Shown here one piece after another: positions 27,675-37,403 of a stretch of 64,000 nt of DNA (the stretch's first letter is position 1; every line of letters starts with the position of its first letter). The notes under the pieces were generated by a model. That model made no database searches. It had not been told where the DNA came from and worked only from the letters and a program-made list of their open reading frames with translations. Where the stretch lies: positions 124,001 through 188,000 of the forward strand of contig NZ_FMBK01000001.1 of NCBI RefSeq assembly GCF_900095025.1, in the 5' to 3' direction. A program made the translations under genes and the position numbers. This DNA comes from Acinetobacter albensis. GTDB lineage: Bacteria > Pseudomonadota > Gammaproteobacteria > Pseudomonadales > Moraxellaceae.

Positions 27675-28382
27675 ATGAATTTGGATCAAGTTCGCTACGT
27701 AGATGATGCGATTACATCGCGCCATTCAGTTCGCGCTTTTTTAGATAAAGCTGTGGACGTGCAAACCATTAAAGATATTTTGAATGTCTCCTGTCGTGCA
27801 CCATCTGGTACCAATACACAGCCTTGGAAAGTGTATGTGGTGACGGGCAAAAAACGCGATAAAATGATCGAACGGGTTTGTAAAGTACAGAATGAAATAT
27901 TCAGACAGCCTGAACTTGCTGAACAATATCAAGAAACTTTTGCTTATTATCCCGAAAAATGGATTTCTCCGTTTATTGAACGCCGTCGTGAAAATGGCTG
28001 GGGTTTATACGGTTTATTGAATATCCAAAAAGGCGACAAAGAAAAAATGGCGCGTCAGCATTTACGTAATTACGAATTATTTGATGCACCTGTGGCTTTA
28101 TATTTCACTGTCAATAAAGGCATGGGGATTGGAGCCAAGATGGATATTTCAATGATGCTGCAAAATGTTATGGTCGCGGCAAAAGCCCGTGGCTTAGATA
28201 CTTGCCCTCAAGCGGCATGGAACCATTTTCATCAAGTCGTACTGGATGAGCTAGGTGCACCTGAAGATGAAGAATTGGTGTGTACCATTGCCCTGGGTTA
28301 TGCCGATCCGAACGATATTATCAATACGTTTATTACCCCTCGCCTTGCGGTTGAAGAATTCACTGTGTTTCTAGACGCATAA
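27675..28382 (+). CDS. Nitroreductase family flavoprotein
   Basis: FMN-dependent NAD(P)H oxidoreductase of 235 residues. It shows the nitroreductase opening (ITSRHSVRAF, FMN-binding Arg), RAPSGTNTQPWKVYVV (about 41-56, the FMN-contact loop) and a C-terminal IALGYADP near residue 213. It is a little longer than NfsB-type enzymes because of an insert around residues 75-115. The physiological substrate is unknown. AAAAGGAATTTTC before the ATG is a good ribosome site. A shared bidirectional terminator follows. Confidence 0.9.
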   Translation: MNLDQVRYVDDAITSRHSVRAFLDKAVDVQTIKDILNVSCRAPSGTNTQPWKVYVVTGKKRDKMIERVCKVQNEIFRQPELAEQYQETFAYYPEKWISPFIERRRENGWGLYGLLNIQKGDKEKMARQHLRNYELFDAPVALYFTVNKGMGIGAKMDISMMLQNVMVAAKARGLDTCPQAAWNHFHQVVLDELGAPEDEELVCTIALGYADPNDIINTFITPRLAVEEFTVFLDA

Positions 28383-28392
28383 ATGCCTTTAT

Positions 28393-28426
28393 AAAAAAAA
28401 GAGACCTGAATCAGGTCTCTTTTTTA
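28393..28426. terminator. Bidirectional terminator
   Basis: Stem gagacctg/caggtctc (within 28401-28419, loop aat) flanked by an A-run and a T-run, between the convergent nitroreductase and Bcr/CflA genes. Confidence 0.88.
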
Positions 28427-28441
28427 TGAATTCAATTCAAA

Positions 28442-29650
28442 TCATGACTCTGTTGCTAAGCTTGATGTTAATTTCAGAATGCAAAGTATAGTAATTCCAA
28501 CAAAAATCAACATCAAGATCCCCATATTTAAAAGTGAATTCCAGACTAGAAAATTCAAAATTACTCCACCCAGCAAACCACAAGCAAACTGCATACTGCC
28601 CATAATTGCACTGGCTGTTCCTGCTCGTGCCCCTTGCTGAGACATGGCTAAAGCCATGGCATTTGGTCCAGTAAAACCAATACCAGACACCGCTAAAAAC
28701 ATACCAAGCATGATAATCCATAAGCCAATATCATGCATAAAACCAGTAATCAATAAAATTAATGCACCCAAGAGTTGTAATACAGCGCCCATTTTCAAAC
28801 GTGTAAATACATGAAACTTATAAGCCAATTTTTTATTGAGGGTCGAGAACAACATAATCCCAAAGGCATTTAAGCCAAAAGCATAGGCAAATTGCTGTTG
28901 ATTTAGACCAAAGTCATCCATTAGTACAGAAGCTGATGCACTGATATAACAGAATAAAACCCCGCCAGAAAAACAGCCCGCCAACATCGGCCATCTAAAA
29001 CTGCCATCTTTAATAATGACACTATATAAATTTAAGATTTGTTTCAGGTTTAATTTTAAACGGCGTTCTGGTGCCAAGCTTTCCTTAAAGAAAAAGTGAA
29101 CACACAGCAAACATACTAACCCCATCAGCATGAGACAGACAAACACCGCATGCCAAGTAAAGAATTTCAGTATTATCGCTCCTAAACTGGGGGCAATAAT
29201 GGGTGCAATTCCCATGACAATCATCATACTGGCGAATGCTTGTGCAGAAGCCTGCATATCTAAACGATCACGAATGGCTGCCCGCGCAATCACAACCCCG
29301 ACGCAGCCGCCCACTGCCTGTAAAATACGTGCTGCAATTAAACTCCACTCATTTGTAGCGAAAATACACAGTGCACTTGCTACAATATAGAGCGTTAAGC
29401 CAAAATATAAGGGTTTTTTTCGACCAATTCGATCACTGAGCGGTCCATAAAATAATTGTCCCAGAGCTAAGCCCAAAAAGTATGCTGGCAAAGTATTGGC
29501 AACCATTTGTGTAGTTACCCCAAAATCCTGAGCCATTTGCGGCAAGGCGGGTAAATACATATCAATCGACAACGGACCTAAAGAGGTCAGTAATGCCAAC
29601 AGCATAATCCATGCTGTAGAATATTGTGGAGTAGCGGGTTGTGCAGACAT
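28442..29650 (-). CDS. Bcr/CflA family drug:proton antiporter (MFS)
   Basis: Twelve-helix major facilitator exporter of 402 residues, DHA1 Bcr/CflA type (relatives export bicyclomycin, chloramphenicol and sulfonamides). It shows the drug-transporter opening LTSLGPLSIDMYLPALPQM, the MFS motif A loop GPLSDRIGRKKPLYFG (about 69-84) and the motif C-like GGCVGVVIARAAIRD region near residue 115. The real substrate cannot be told from sequence. It is monocistronic. Confidence 0.92.
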   Translation of the reverse strand: MSAQPATPQYSTAWIMLLALLTSLGPLSIDMYLPALPQMAQDFGVTTQMVANTLPAYFLGLALGQLFYGPLSDRIGRKKPLYFGLTLYIVASALCIFATNEWSLIAARILQAVGGCVGVVIARAAIRDRLDMQASAQAFASMMIVMGIAPIIAPSLGAIILKFFTWHAVFVCLMLMGLVCLLCVHFFFKESLAPERRLKLNLKQILNLYSVIIKDGSFRWPMLAGCFSGGVLFCYISASASVLMDDFGLNQQQFAYAFGLNAFGIMLFSTLNKKLAYKFHVFTRLKMGAVLQLLGALILLITGFMHDIGLWIIMLGMFLAVSGIGFTGPNAMALAMSQQGARAGTASAIMGSMQFACGLLGGVILNFLVWNSLLNMGILMLIFVGITILCILKLTSSLATES

Positions 29651-29786
29651 ATAATTACTTAATTTTTAAATCAGAGTTTTAAAGACTAGCTTACACTGTA
29701 CATCGTATTATTTCTAAGAATTGAATGTGAAAAATCACATAATTTCACTTCAAGCGACATCGATCACTTTGGGGTAAGGACATAAC

Positions 29787-31961
29787 TTGAAATCTTGGCT
29801 CACACGTATTAAGCAAACCACTTACAACACCACCTTCATGTACAACATACGGATGGTGATTGCATTTTCAGGTACCGCTTTTGTTCCCTATTTTATGGGG
29901 CATCAAATTGCAACGATTCCACTGACTCTTGGCGTTGTAGCAGCAGGTTTAAGTGATATTGACGACCGTTTTTCGGTTCGTATTATGAACCTGATTTATA
30001 CCTATATTGGTTTTTTCATTACTGCTGTTTCGGTTTATCTTTTATTTCCTTATCCCATTTTATTTGCTCTAGGGCTGATTGTCTCCTGTATCGGCTGGAT
30101 ACTCCTCGGTTCACTGGGTCGACGTTATGCCACTATTTCCTATGGATGCCTGGTTATTTCGGTTTACTCCATGTTAGGCGTTGGACTATTCGATCATTGG
30201 TATACACAAGCACTTCTTTTGGTCATCGGTGCTGCTTGGTATGGTTTAATTTCGACCATTAGTTTTTTATTATTTCCTGTTCGCCAAGTTCAAGATAAAT
30301 TATCGCAATGCTATTCCTCATTAGCAGACTTCCTGTTTGCTAAATCTAACTTGTTTGATGTTGATATGACGCCTAGCAGTTATCAACACACCATGATTGA
30401 ATTGTCTTTGGAAAATGGCAAATTGGTGGGTATTTTCAATGAAATGAAAACTGCGCTTTTAACCCGTCTCAAAGGAGACCGAGGACAAAAAGATACTCGT
30501 CGTAGCCTGCAATATTATTTTGTGGCTCAAGACATTCATGAACGTGCAGATTCCGCCCATATTGATTATCAAAAACTGGTTAAAATTTTCGAACACAGTG
30601 ATATTTTATTTCGCTTTCAGCGTGTTTTATCGATTCAGGCCAAAGCATGTAAAGATTTGAGTTATAGCATTTTACACCGCGAAACCTACCAACATAACAC
30701 GCGCTTTAAGCATACTTTTGCCAATCTAAAACTGTCATTAGAGAAATTACGTGCAGAACAATACTATGATCAAGTTTCCGTCAATGCACTTTTCGCTTTA
30801 TATCAAAATTTAAAATCGATTGATGCTCAACTGCGTAATGTTGAAACGGAACGACATATCAAATTCGATAAGACCAAACATATTGAAAATCAACTGAAAG
30901 ATGATGATTTAAAAGGCTGGGATGATATTGTCATTCGAATAAAACAGCATTTGACCCCAGAATCGGTGTTATTTCGTCATGCTGTACGAGTGTCCATTGT
31001 TTTGCTGATTGGTTATGTGTTTGTTCAAGTCAGCAATATTGAATATGGTTACTGGGTATTACTAACAGCGCTTTTTGTGAGCCAGCCTAATTTTAATGCC
31101 ACTAAACGACGTTTGCGCTTACGTATTGTCGGTACACTGATCGGTATTATTTTAGGTTATACCATCTTGTACTTTGTTCCATCTATTGAAGGACAATTAT
31201 TGGTTCTCATTTTAAGTGGGGTGCTGTTCTTTGAATTACGCAGTAAACAATATGCACAAGCTACTGCTTTTGTTACCATTTTAGCGCTGATTAATTTTAA
31301 TCTCGATGGTGTAGGTTTTGCAGCGGCTTTGCCTAGAATGATAGACACCTTAATTGGTTGTGCACTGGCATGGTTTGGTGTGAGTTTCATTTTTCCGGAC
31401 TGGAAGTTCCGTCGTCTGTCTCGTACCATCAATCGTTCTCTGACCGCGCAATGTAATTATTTGGCAGAAGTAACCGAGCAATATAAATTTGGTCGCAATA
31501 ATGGTTTGAAATATCGTGTGGTTCGTCGTGCTGCACATAATAATGATGCTGAACTCGCTTCCCTAATTTCAACCTTGGCCACAGAACCTGATTTTGATCC
31601 GACTCAAAAAAGTTTAGCATTCGAATTCTTATGTTTAAATCATACCCTGCTCAGCTACATTGCTGCTTTGGGTGCGCATCGTGAAAAATTAAAAGATCAG
31701 GAAGTCCTTCAATTGTTAGAACTGGGTTTAGACAATATTCAAGGCTCATTACTCAAAGATGAAATGCCCGATCTTAATATTCAAAATATGCTCAGTACCA
31801 TTCGTCAACGTCTTGCCCACAATGATGAAGAGGATCAAAGTGCTTTGATCGTTTTACAACAGCTTTCTCTCATGTTTAGTATCTTGAAACAGCTCAGTCG
31901 CTTAAAACAAAGTCTAAGTCATGACCGTGATGAAAAATCTACTGAATTGGCTTCATTATAA
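29787..31961 (+). CDS. FUSC/YccS-family membrane protein
   Basis: A 724-residue inner-membrane protein of the FUSC superfamily (YccS/YhfK type, related to aromatic acid exporters). It has two hydrophobic blocks of about six helices each (about 15-165 and 393-530), each followed by a helical cytoplasmic domain; the first cytoplasmic domain is rich in Lys and Arg. The start is a TTG at 29787 with TAAGGA 8 bases upstream; no ATG is better placed. The substrate is unknown. The small YcxB-like gene lies 85 bases downstream. Confidence 0.85.
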   Translation: MKSWLTRIKQTTYNTTFMYNIRMVIAFSGTAFVPYFMGHQIATIPLTLGVVAAGLSDIDDRFSVRIMNLIYTYIGFFITAVSVYLLFPYPILFALGLIVSCIGWILLGSLGRRYATISYGCLVISVYSMLGVGLFDHWYTQALLLVIGAAWYGLISTISFLLFPVRQVQDKLSQCYSSLADFLFAKSNLFDVDMTPSSYQHTMIELSLENGKLVGIFNEMKTALLTRLKGDRGQKDTRRSLQYYFVAQDIHERADSAHIDYQKLVKIFEHSDILFRFQRVLSIQAKACKDLSYSILHRETYQHNTRFKHTFANLKLSLEKLRAEQYYDQVSVNALFALYQNLKSIDAQLRNVETERHIKFDKTKHIENQLKDDDLKGWDDIVIRIKQHLTPESVLFRHAVRVSIVLLIGYVFVQVSNIEYGYWVLLTALFVSQPNFNATKRRLRLRIVGTLIGIILGYTILYFVPSIEGQLLVLILSGVLFFELRSKQYAQATAFVTILALINFNLDGVGFAAALPRMIDTLIGCALAWFGVSFIFPDWKFRRLSRTINRSLTAQCNYLAEVTEQYKFGRNNGLKYRVVRRAAHNNDAELASLISTLATEPDFDPTQKSLAFEFLCLNHTLLSYIAALGAHREKLKDQEVLQLLELGLDNIQGSLLKDEMPDLNIQNMLSTIRQRLAHNDEEDQSALIVLQQLSLMFSILKQLSRLKQSLSHDRDEKSTELASL

Positions 31962-32046
31962 ATAGGATGATTTTGGAACAATATACTCACTGAATGATGA
32001 TAAATAATGCTAAACTTTTTAAAGTTCTAAATTTGTTATTTTGATT

Positions 32047-32607
32047 ATGACCGCGAAAAATTTATACGCTTATACCCTTCAGCCTGTGAACTATGAAATT
32101 TCAGAGGCTGAACAACGTCAAGCTCAACTTGCCATATGGCGCAGTACCAATAAAATTAGCACTAAATCATGGATTATTATGGCCGTGATCGCTGTTTTAT
32201 CGATTGTCGGTATTGTTTTACTGAAAAACTATTCAACCATTTTTTGCTGGGTCGCTTTGGTCGCTGTTGTGGCGTACATTTTAGTGCGCAAGTTCGGTTT
32301 AGAGTGGTATGTAAAACGTAAAATGAATGAATTTCCAGTTCAGGAAATTAAAGGCATTCGTTTAGGCATACAACCGCATGGCATCGTGATGCGCCAACAA
32401 ATGGGTGCACAACAAGGTGTCGGTGCGATTGGCTGGAAAGACATTTATGAATGGTATGACACGCCTGACTTTATGCTGGTCAACTTCAAAGTAAAAGGTC
32501 AACAAGGCGCTTACGTTCTACCAAAACGTTTAAATTCAAAGAATTTTTCGTTTAATACTATTCGTAAACATTTGATCGAAAGCGTGGGCCCAGCGAACAA
32601 GATTTAA
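32047..32607 (+). CDS. YcxB-like C-terminal domain protein
   Basis: A 186-residue protein with two adjacent membrane helices (about 43-60 and 65-83) and a soluble C-terminal domain (LGIQPHGIVMRQQ... GWKDIYEWYDTPDFMLVNF... AYVLPKRLN) typical of the YcxB-like family. That domain is structurally related to bacterial PH domains. The function is unknown. ATG at 32047 is preferred to the in-frame TTG at 32041; neither has a strong ribosome site. A clear terminator follows. Confidence 0.75.
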   Translation: MTAKNLYAYTLQPVNYEISEAEQRQAQLAIWRSTNKISTKSWIIMAVIAVLSIVGIVLLKNYSTIFCWVALVAVVAYILVRKFGLEWYVKRKMNEFPVQEIKGIRLGIQPHGIVMRQQMGAQQGVGAIGWKDIYEWYDTPDFMLVNFKVKGQQGAYVLPKRLNSKNFSFNTIRKHLIESVGPANKI

Positions 32608-32627
32608 TGGGTTAAGTGAACCCTCTA

Positions 32628-32657
32628 AAAAAACCTCCACAATTGTGGAGGCTTTTT
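32628..32657 (+). terminator. Rho-independent terminator of the YcxB-like gene
   Basis: Stem cctccac/gtggagg (32634-32651, loop aatt) with A-run before and T-run after. Confidence 0.88.
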
Positions 32658-32674
32658 AATGAAAGAATACAAAT

Positions 32675-32693
32675 GATAATGAGAATAAATATT
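32675..32693 (+). promoter_or_regulatory. Candidate Fur box upstream of the PepSY/flavodoxin reductase
   Basis: The 19 bases gataatgagaataaatatt match the Fur consensus GATAATGATAATCATTATC at 15 positions by my count, including the first eight. It lies 82 bases before the start of the reductase gene, in its promoter region. Confidence 0.5.
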
Positions 32694-32774
32694 ACCTTCA
32701 AAATCCATATTATCTTCTTAAAGTTCAGTTATAATTCGTGCTAATTATGTTCATCTTTCGTATCTTTGACTGCC

Positions 32775-35453
32775 ATGTTAAAAAAAATATTTTTTCAGAT
32801 TCATTGGTTTCTTGGCATTACAGCGGGCTTAATTCTTTCGATTATGGGCGTGACTGGCGCCATCTATTCGTATGAACAGCCTATTCAGAAATGGTTAAAT
32901 CCAGACAGCTATTATGTACAAGTCGAAAATCGTGCCAAACTGACTCCTTCACAGCTTTATCAGCACTTTCAAATCACTGACCCACAAATAAAAATTAATA
33001 GTATAACCATTGTCAAAGACCCGGCCTCCTCTTCTAGCATCAATATTGTTAAAGAAGGTGCTCGTAGGGGTTACAACATGATGGTCAATCCTTATTCAGC
33101 CGAAGTCTTACCTGAAATTAAAGGCAAAGAATTCTTTGCTTTTATTCAACAGTTACATCGTAATTTAACAGTTGGACCCGTCGGTAAACAGATTACTGGT
33201 GCTTGTGCGCTGATCCTGATTCTTTTTGTACTCAGTGGTTTATACTTACGCTGGCCTAAAAAACACTCCTTAAAACAATGGTTCATGCTTAAGCCTAAAC
33301 TTAAAGGGCGTAATTTTCTTTGGGATTTACATGCAGTTGTTGGAACATGGGTGGTTATTTTCTACTTAGTCCTGGCTTGTACTGGCTTGTACTGGTCTTA
33401 TGACTGGTGGCGAAATGGCATGTTTAAAGTGATGGGAGTAGAACGCCCGCAACCTGAAATGCAAGAAGGCAAATCACGCGGTCAAAATGCAGAAGGTCAA
33501 AAACCTGAACAGACCCGTCAACGCCTTGAAAAACCTGAACATGAAGCCCAACACTCTGCATCAAATCCAGTCCGAACCTCAGAAAATAATCCTAATCGTG
33601 GTGAATCAGATTCCAACCAAAGAAATGAGAAAAAGGGTTTATCCGTAGAACAAATCAATTTGGCATTGTCCCAAACATGGACTGGTTTTAATGCTCAAGT
33701 TGGTCGTGATTATTCGACCCTGACCGTAAATTTACCCAAAAAACCAGATGGTAAAATTGAATTAAACTTTGTAGATGCTATTCCACAGCATGAACGAGCA
33801 CGTAATAAAGCCATTTTCAATTATAAAACATCAACCATTGAAAAAATGGAATTGTATGAAGATCAAAAGTTAAACGAAAAGATCATGAGCAGCATGCTGC
33901 CGGTTCACCGCGGCAGTTTCTTTGGTCCTGTTTATCAATTCTTGGCCATGCTGGCTTCAATGGTCATGCCTTTATTCTTTGTCACAGGATGGATGCTTTA
34001 TCTTAAACGGCGTAAACAAAAGAAATTAACTGAACAAGCTCGCCTTGCTGCGACAGCCGTAAAAATTGATCCAAATGCAAAACCGTGGTTGATTACTTAC
34101 GCAACCCAAACAGGTACTGCTGAACAATTAGCATGGCGGACTGCCACCAGTTTGCAAGAAGCTCATCAACCTGTAACGGTGAAGTCCTTACAACACTTGA
34201 ATTTGGATGAAGTTAAAAGTTTTGAACAAATTTTATTTGTGGTCAGTACCTATGGAACTGGTGAAGCACCTGATTTAGCCTCAAGTTTCACCAAGAAAAA
34301 TCTTTCCCAACAGATGGATTTAAAACATCTCCATTATGCTGTTTTAGCTTTAGGTTCACGCGAATATCCAGAAACATTTTGTAGTTTTGGACATGAGCTA
34401 GACCGTTGGTTAAATGCAAATGGTGCACAACCATTATTTGGATTGATTGAAGTAGATAATGCCAACAATGAACACATTCAGGCTTGGAATAGCGCTTTAG
34501 CAAAAGTCACAAAACTTGAGCTGCAAGCCATGAATATTGAAAAAACCTTTGATTTATGGACGCTTAAACAACGCCATATCCTCAATCCAAATAGTTTGGG
34601 TGCGCCTGCATTTAATATTGAATTACAGCCTAAACATGAGGTTCATTGGCAAGCAGGTGATATTGCAGAAATTCAACCTGGCAATAGTGCTGAACGTATT
34701 GCAGACTTTATGCAAAAGCATCAAATTTCCGCCCATACTCCTGTCGATTCCTTACAAATCTCGATTGAGCAAGCACTTTGCAATAAAGATTTGACTCTCG
34801 ACGTTGAACCTTTTGCCAATATGGAACATTTACTTGAACAGCTTAGTCCATTGCCATCTCGTGAATATTCAATTGCCAGTATTCCGTCTCAGCAGGTATT
34901 GCGTTTGGTGGTGCGCCAGCAATCAGATCATCAAGGTCAACTCGGTTTGGGATCTGGATGGCTAACACAACATACAGCATTAAATAGTGAAATTGGATTG
35001 CGTATTCGCACCAATGAATCTTTCCATCTTATTGATGACAATCGTCCAATTATTTGTATTGGAAATGGTACTGGCATTGCTGGCTTAATGAGCTTATTAC
35101 ATGCTCGTACTCGACAAAACTATACACAAAACTGGCTTATTTTCGGTGAACGCCAGCGCGAGTATGATTTCTTCTATCAAAGTACTATTGAAGCATGGCA
35201 AACGACAGGCATGTTACAACGCTTGGATTTGGCTTTCTCGCGTGATCAGACAGAAAAAGTGTATGTTCATCATCTTCTACGTGAGCAAGCCCAGATGCTT
35301 CAATCGTGGATCGATAAAGATGCCGTTATCTATATTTGTGGCAGTATTAATGGGATGGCCAGTGATGTAGATCAAGCATTGATTGATATTTTAGGTGAAT
35401 CTAAACTTGATCTGCTTCGTCAGGAAGGGCGTTATCGTCGTGATGTTTACTAA
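32775..35453 (+). CDS. PepSY membrane domain fused to flavodoxin and FAD/NADPH reductase
   Basis: A 892-residue inner-membrane electron-transfer protein. An N-terminal PepSY-TM part (MLKKIFFQIHWFLGITAG, IHR/LHAVVGTW helices, about 1-430) is followed by a flavodoxin domain (TYATQTGTAEQLAW near 440, VSTYGTGEAPD) and a CysJ-like reductase with RxYS FAD motif (REYSIAS near 695), a nucleotide loop GNGTGIAGLMS near 765, and the C-terminal RYRRDVY of the family. A Gln/Glu/Asn-rich linker of about 60 residues lies near 220-285. Such fusions are usually ferric or ferrisiderophore reductases, and the Fur-like box fits, but no siderophore gene is adjacent. ATG at 32775 is chosen over an in-frame TTG at 32766; neither has a clear ribosome site. 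Confidence 0.88.
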   Translation: MLKKIFFQIHWFLGITAGLILSIMGVTGAIYSYEQPIQKWLNPDSYYVQVENRAKLTPSQLYQHFQITDPQIKINSITIVKDPASSSSINIVKEGARRGYNMMVNPYSAEVLPEIKGKEFFAFIQQLHRNLTVGPVGKQITGACALILILFVLSGLYLRWPKKHSLKQWFMLKPKLKGRNFLWDLHAVVGTWVVIFYLVLACTGLYWSYDWWRNGMFKVMGVERPQPEMQEGKSRGQNAEGQKPEQTRQRLEKPEHEAQHSASNPVRTSENNPNRGESDSNQRNEKKGLSVEQINLALSQTWTGFNAQVGRDYSTLTVNLPKKPDGKIELNFVDAIPQHERARNKAIFNYKTSTIEKMELYEDQKLNEKIMSSMLPVHRGSFFGPVYQFLAMLASMVMPLFFVTGWMLYLKRRKQKKLTEQARLAATAVKIDPNAKPWLITYATQTGTAEQLAWRTATSLQEAHQPVTVKSLQHLNLDEVKSFEQILFVVSTYGTGEAPDLASSFTKKNLSQQMDLKHLHYAVLALGSREYPETFCSFGHELDRWLNANGAQPLFGLIEVDNANNEHIQAWNSALAKVTKLELQAMNIEKTFDLWTLKQRHILNPNSLGAPAFNIELQPKHEVHWQAGDIAEIQPGNSAERIADFMQKHQISAHTPVDSLQISIEQALCNKDLTLDVEPFANMEHLLEQLSPLPSREYSIASIPSQQVLRLVVRQQSDHQGQLGLGSGWLTQHTALNSEIGLRIRTNESFHLIDDNRPIICIGNGTGIAGLMSLLHARTRQNYTQNWLIFGERQREYDFFYQSTIEAWQTTGMLQRLDLAFSRDQTEKVYVHHLLREQAQMLQSWIDKDAVIYICGSINGMASDVDQALIDILGESKLDLLRQEGRYRRDVY

Positions 35454-35487
35454 AAAAGATTAATCTAAGCCTATTTCAGCCAAACAT

Positions 35488-35518
35488 AAAAAATCGAGTC
35501 CCCAGACTCGATTTTTTA
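35488..35518 (+). terminator. Rho-independent terminator of the reductase gene
   Basis: Perfect stem aaatcgagtc/gactcgattt (35491-35500 and 35505-35514, loop ccca) plus T-run. Confidence 0.9.
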
Positions 35519-35575
35519 TCAGTAAACATTTTTAATTCGTTTAAACTAAATCGACTATTTTCTCAGAAACCGCAT

Positions 35576-36358
35576 ATGTCTAACCGCCTAAAACGTTCTC
35601 TTAGTTTCATCTTAGGTGGTTTGTTGGCACTTGATGGCCTATATCTCATCTCTCAGAATAAAGTCCATTTAGGTATTATTCTCCCTGTTATTATTGGAAT
35701 GGGCTTAATTTTTTATGCTTTGGCATTTGATTGGATTCAAAGCTGTATTCAGATAAATAAATTTAGGCAGAAAATATGGTCTGGGTTATGGACTGCTTTC
35801 TTTCTCTGGCTCAGTAGTATTTTAATATTTTTTATTTACTTATCTTCTACTCTTAATCACCACCTTATCGCACCCCCAAGTGCCGCAGTGATTGTACTCG
35901 GAAGTGGCATAGAAAATGGCCAACCTTCTCTCACCCTCAAACACCGTCTAGATGTGAGTGCAGCTTATGCTAAACAGCATCCTCAGACCCTACTTATTAT
36001 GACGGGTGGATTAGGCTTTCAGCAAAATATCAGCGAAGCTGAAGTGATGTCTCAATATCTACAGAAGCAACATCAAATTGATCAATCTCGTATTTTACTT
36101 GAAGATAAAAGTACCAGCACAGAACAAAATCTAAAAAATAGCCAAAGCTTGCTTGCAGCACATCAAATTGCTCTACGTGAACCAATCGCAATTGCAACCA
36201 GCGATTTCCACATCTTACGTGCAAAAGCAATTGCTAAACGACAAGGCTATCAACAAATCATTGGCTTGAGTGCAACCACACCGTTATATATTCGTTATAA
36301 CTCATGGTTAAGAGAATACTTTGCTTTTATCAGCGGATGGATGCTCAACGAATATTAA
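35576..36358 (+). CDS. YdcF/SanA-like (DUF218) membrane protein
   Basis: A 260-residue protein with three N-terminal hydrophobic helices (about 10-30, 31-55, 76-96) and a DUF218 domain. Characteristic are VIVLGSGIENGQPSLTL, HRLDVSAAYAKQHP, MTGGLG and the STSTEQNLKNS helix start, followed by ATSDFHILRA. DUF218 proteins (ElyC, SanA, YdcF) are linked to envelope maintenance, and ElyC to the undecaprenyl lipid carrier. The exact role here is unknown. It stands as its own unit after a terminator. Confidence 0.85.
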   Translation: MSNRLKRSLSFILGGLLALDGLYLISQNKVHLGIILPVIIGMGLIFYALAFDWIQSCIQINKFRQKIWSGLWTAFFLWLSSILIFFIYLSSTLNHHLIAPPSAAVIVLGSGIENGQPSLTLKHRLDVSAAYAKQHPQTLLIMTGGLGFQQNISEAEVMSQYLQKQHQIDQSRILLEDKSTSTEQNLKNSQSLLAAHQIALREPIAIATSDFHILRAKAIAKRQGYQQIIGLSATTPLYIRYNSWLREYFAFISGWMLNEY

Positions 36359-36390
36359 GTATTTAGACAATCTCTTAAAAATTAAAGAAA

Positions 36391-36852
36391 CTAATTTAAG
36401 CGAATACTGCGTGGTAAAGGTAAATGAGTTTCTTTAAATAATTCAGGTTTCTGTCGATAAAGTTGATATAAATAATTTTTGATGTCTAATAACAATTTTT
36501 CAGGTGCAACCAAAATATTCTGCCCTTCTGGTGTTAAATCTAGTGACACTGAGGTGCTTTCTTTGCGCAAAAAAGGAATGACTTTATCAACAAAATCTTT
36601 GAGTGAAATATTCTGAAGTTGATAATGATGCCAATGGTCTTTAATTAATAATTTTGCCAAACTTTTATTTTGCCAAATCGCAAATGCTCGCTGTCCTGTT
36701 GGAGTTGCACATAAAGCCCACCCTTCATCAAACAATGCAATCACGGAATTTTGAGCAACAATATTTTCAATAAATTGTTTATAAATATCTTGAGGATTAT
36801 ATGCAGGATGCAGCGTTTTGGAGGCAGCTTTACGTTGATAAGGATTTCTCAT
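36391..36852 (-). CDS. DUF2750 family hypothetical protein
   Basis: A 153-residue soluble protein. The central FDEGWALCATPTGQRAFAIWQNK segment (near 40-62) matches what I recall of DUF2750, a family of unknown function. Either side is helical and Lys/Leu-rich. ATG at 36852 is taken as start; an in-frame TTG at 36861 is less likely. It lies convergent to the YdcF gene with no clear terminator between, and downstream of the tRNA array on the same strand. Confidence 0.7.
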   Translation of the reverse strand: MRNPYQRKAASKTLHPAYNPQDIYKQFIENIVAQNSVIALFDEGWALCATPTGQRAFAIWQNKSLAKLLIKDHWHHYQLQNISLKDFVDKVIPFLRKESTSVSLDLTPEGQNILVAPEKLLLDIKNYLYQLYRQKPELFKETHLPLPRSIRLN

Positions 36853-36924
36853 AGTATGCAATATTTAAAATTATTATTGATGCAGATTCTATGAAAAAAA
36901 CAGATATTGAGCAAGGAGAATATA

Positions 36925-37000
36925 TGGTGGGCGCTGACGGGATCGAACCGCCGACATTCTGCTTGTAAGGCAGACGCTCTACCAACTGAGCTAAGCGCCC
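36925..37000 (-). tRNA. tRNA-Val (anticodon TAC)
   Basis: The cloverleaf folds on the minus strand: acceptor GGGCGCT/AGCGCCC, D-stem GCTC/GAGC, anticodon loop CTTACAA (TAC), T-loop TTCGATC and encoded CCA. It is the last of eight tRNA genes in the array. Confidence 0.97.
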
Positions 37001-37095
37001 CTAAAATTAAAAAATAACAGGGTTACTTTTATGATGCTAGACAAATGCAATGTGTAGTCTTTTGATAAGCATTTTTTATATAAGATATTGAAAAA

Positions 37096-37172
37096 TGGCG
37101 CAGCGGACGGGACTCGAACCCGCGACCCTCGGCGTGACAGGCCGATATTCTAACCAACTGAACTACCGCTGC
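37096..37172 (-). tRNA. tRNA-Asp (anticodon GTC)
   Basis: Acceptor GCAGCGG/CCGCTGC, anticodon loop CTGTCAC (GTC), T-loop TTCGAGT, G discriminator and encoded CCA (minus strand). Confidence 0.97.
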
Positions 37173-37210
37173 GTTTCAAACTTATTGACTAAGTTTTATA
37201 TCCGAAGATA

Positions 37211-37286
37211 TGGTGGGCGCTGACGGGATCGAACCGCCGACATTCTGCTTGTAAGGCAGACGCTCTACCAACTGAGCTAAGCGCCC
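37211..37286 (-). tRNA. tRNA-Val (anticodon TAC)
   Basis: Identical in sequence to the other three Val copies in the array; anticodon loop CTTACAA. Confidence 0.97.
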
Positions 37287-37314
37287 TTAAAGGGTTTAAC
37301 ATTTCGATTTAAAA

Positions 37315-37391
37315 TGGCGCAGCGGACGGGACTCGAACCCGCGACCCTCGGCGTGACAGGCCGATATTCTAACCAACTGAACTACCGCTGC
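37315..37391 (-). tRNA. tRNA-Asp (anticodon GTC)
   Basis: Identical in sequence to the other Asp copies in the array; anticodon loop CTGTCAC. Confidence 0.97.
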
Positions 37392-37403
37392 ATCACAAAA
37401 ATC

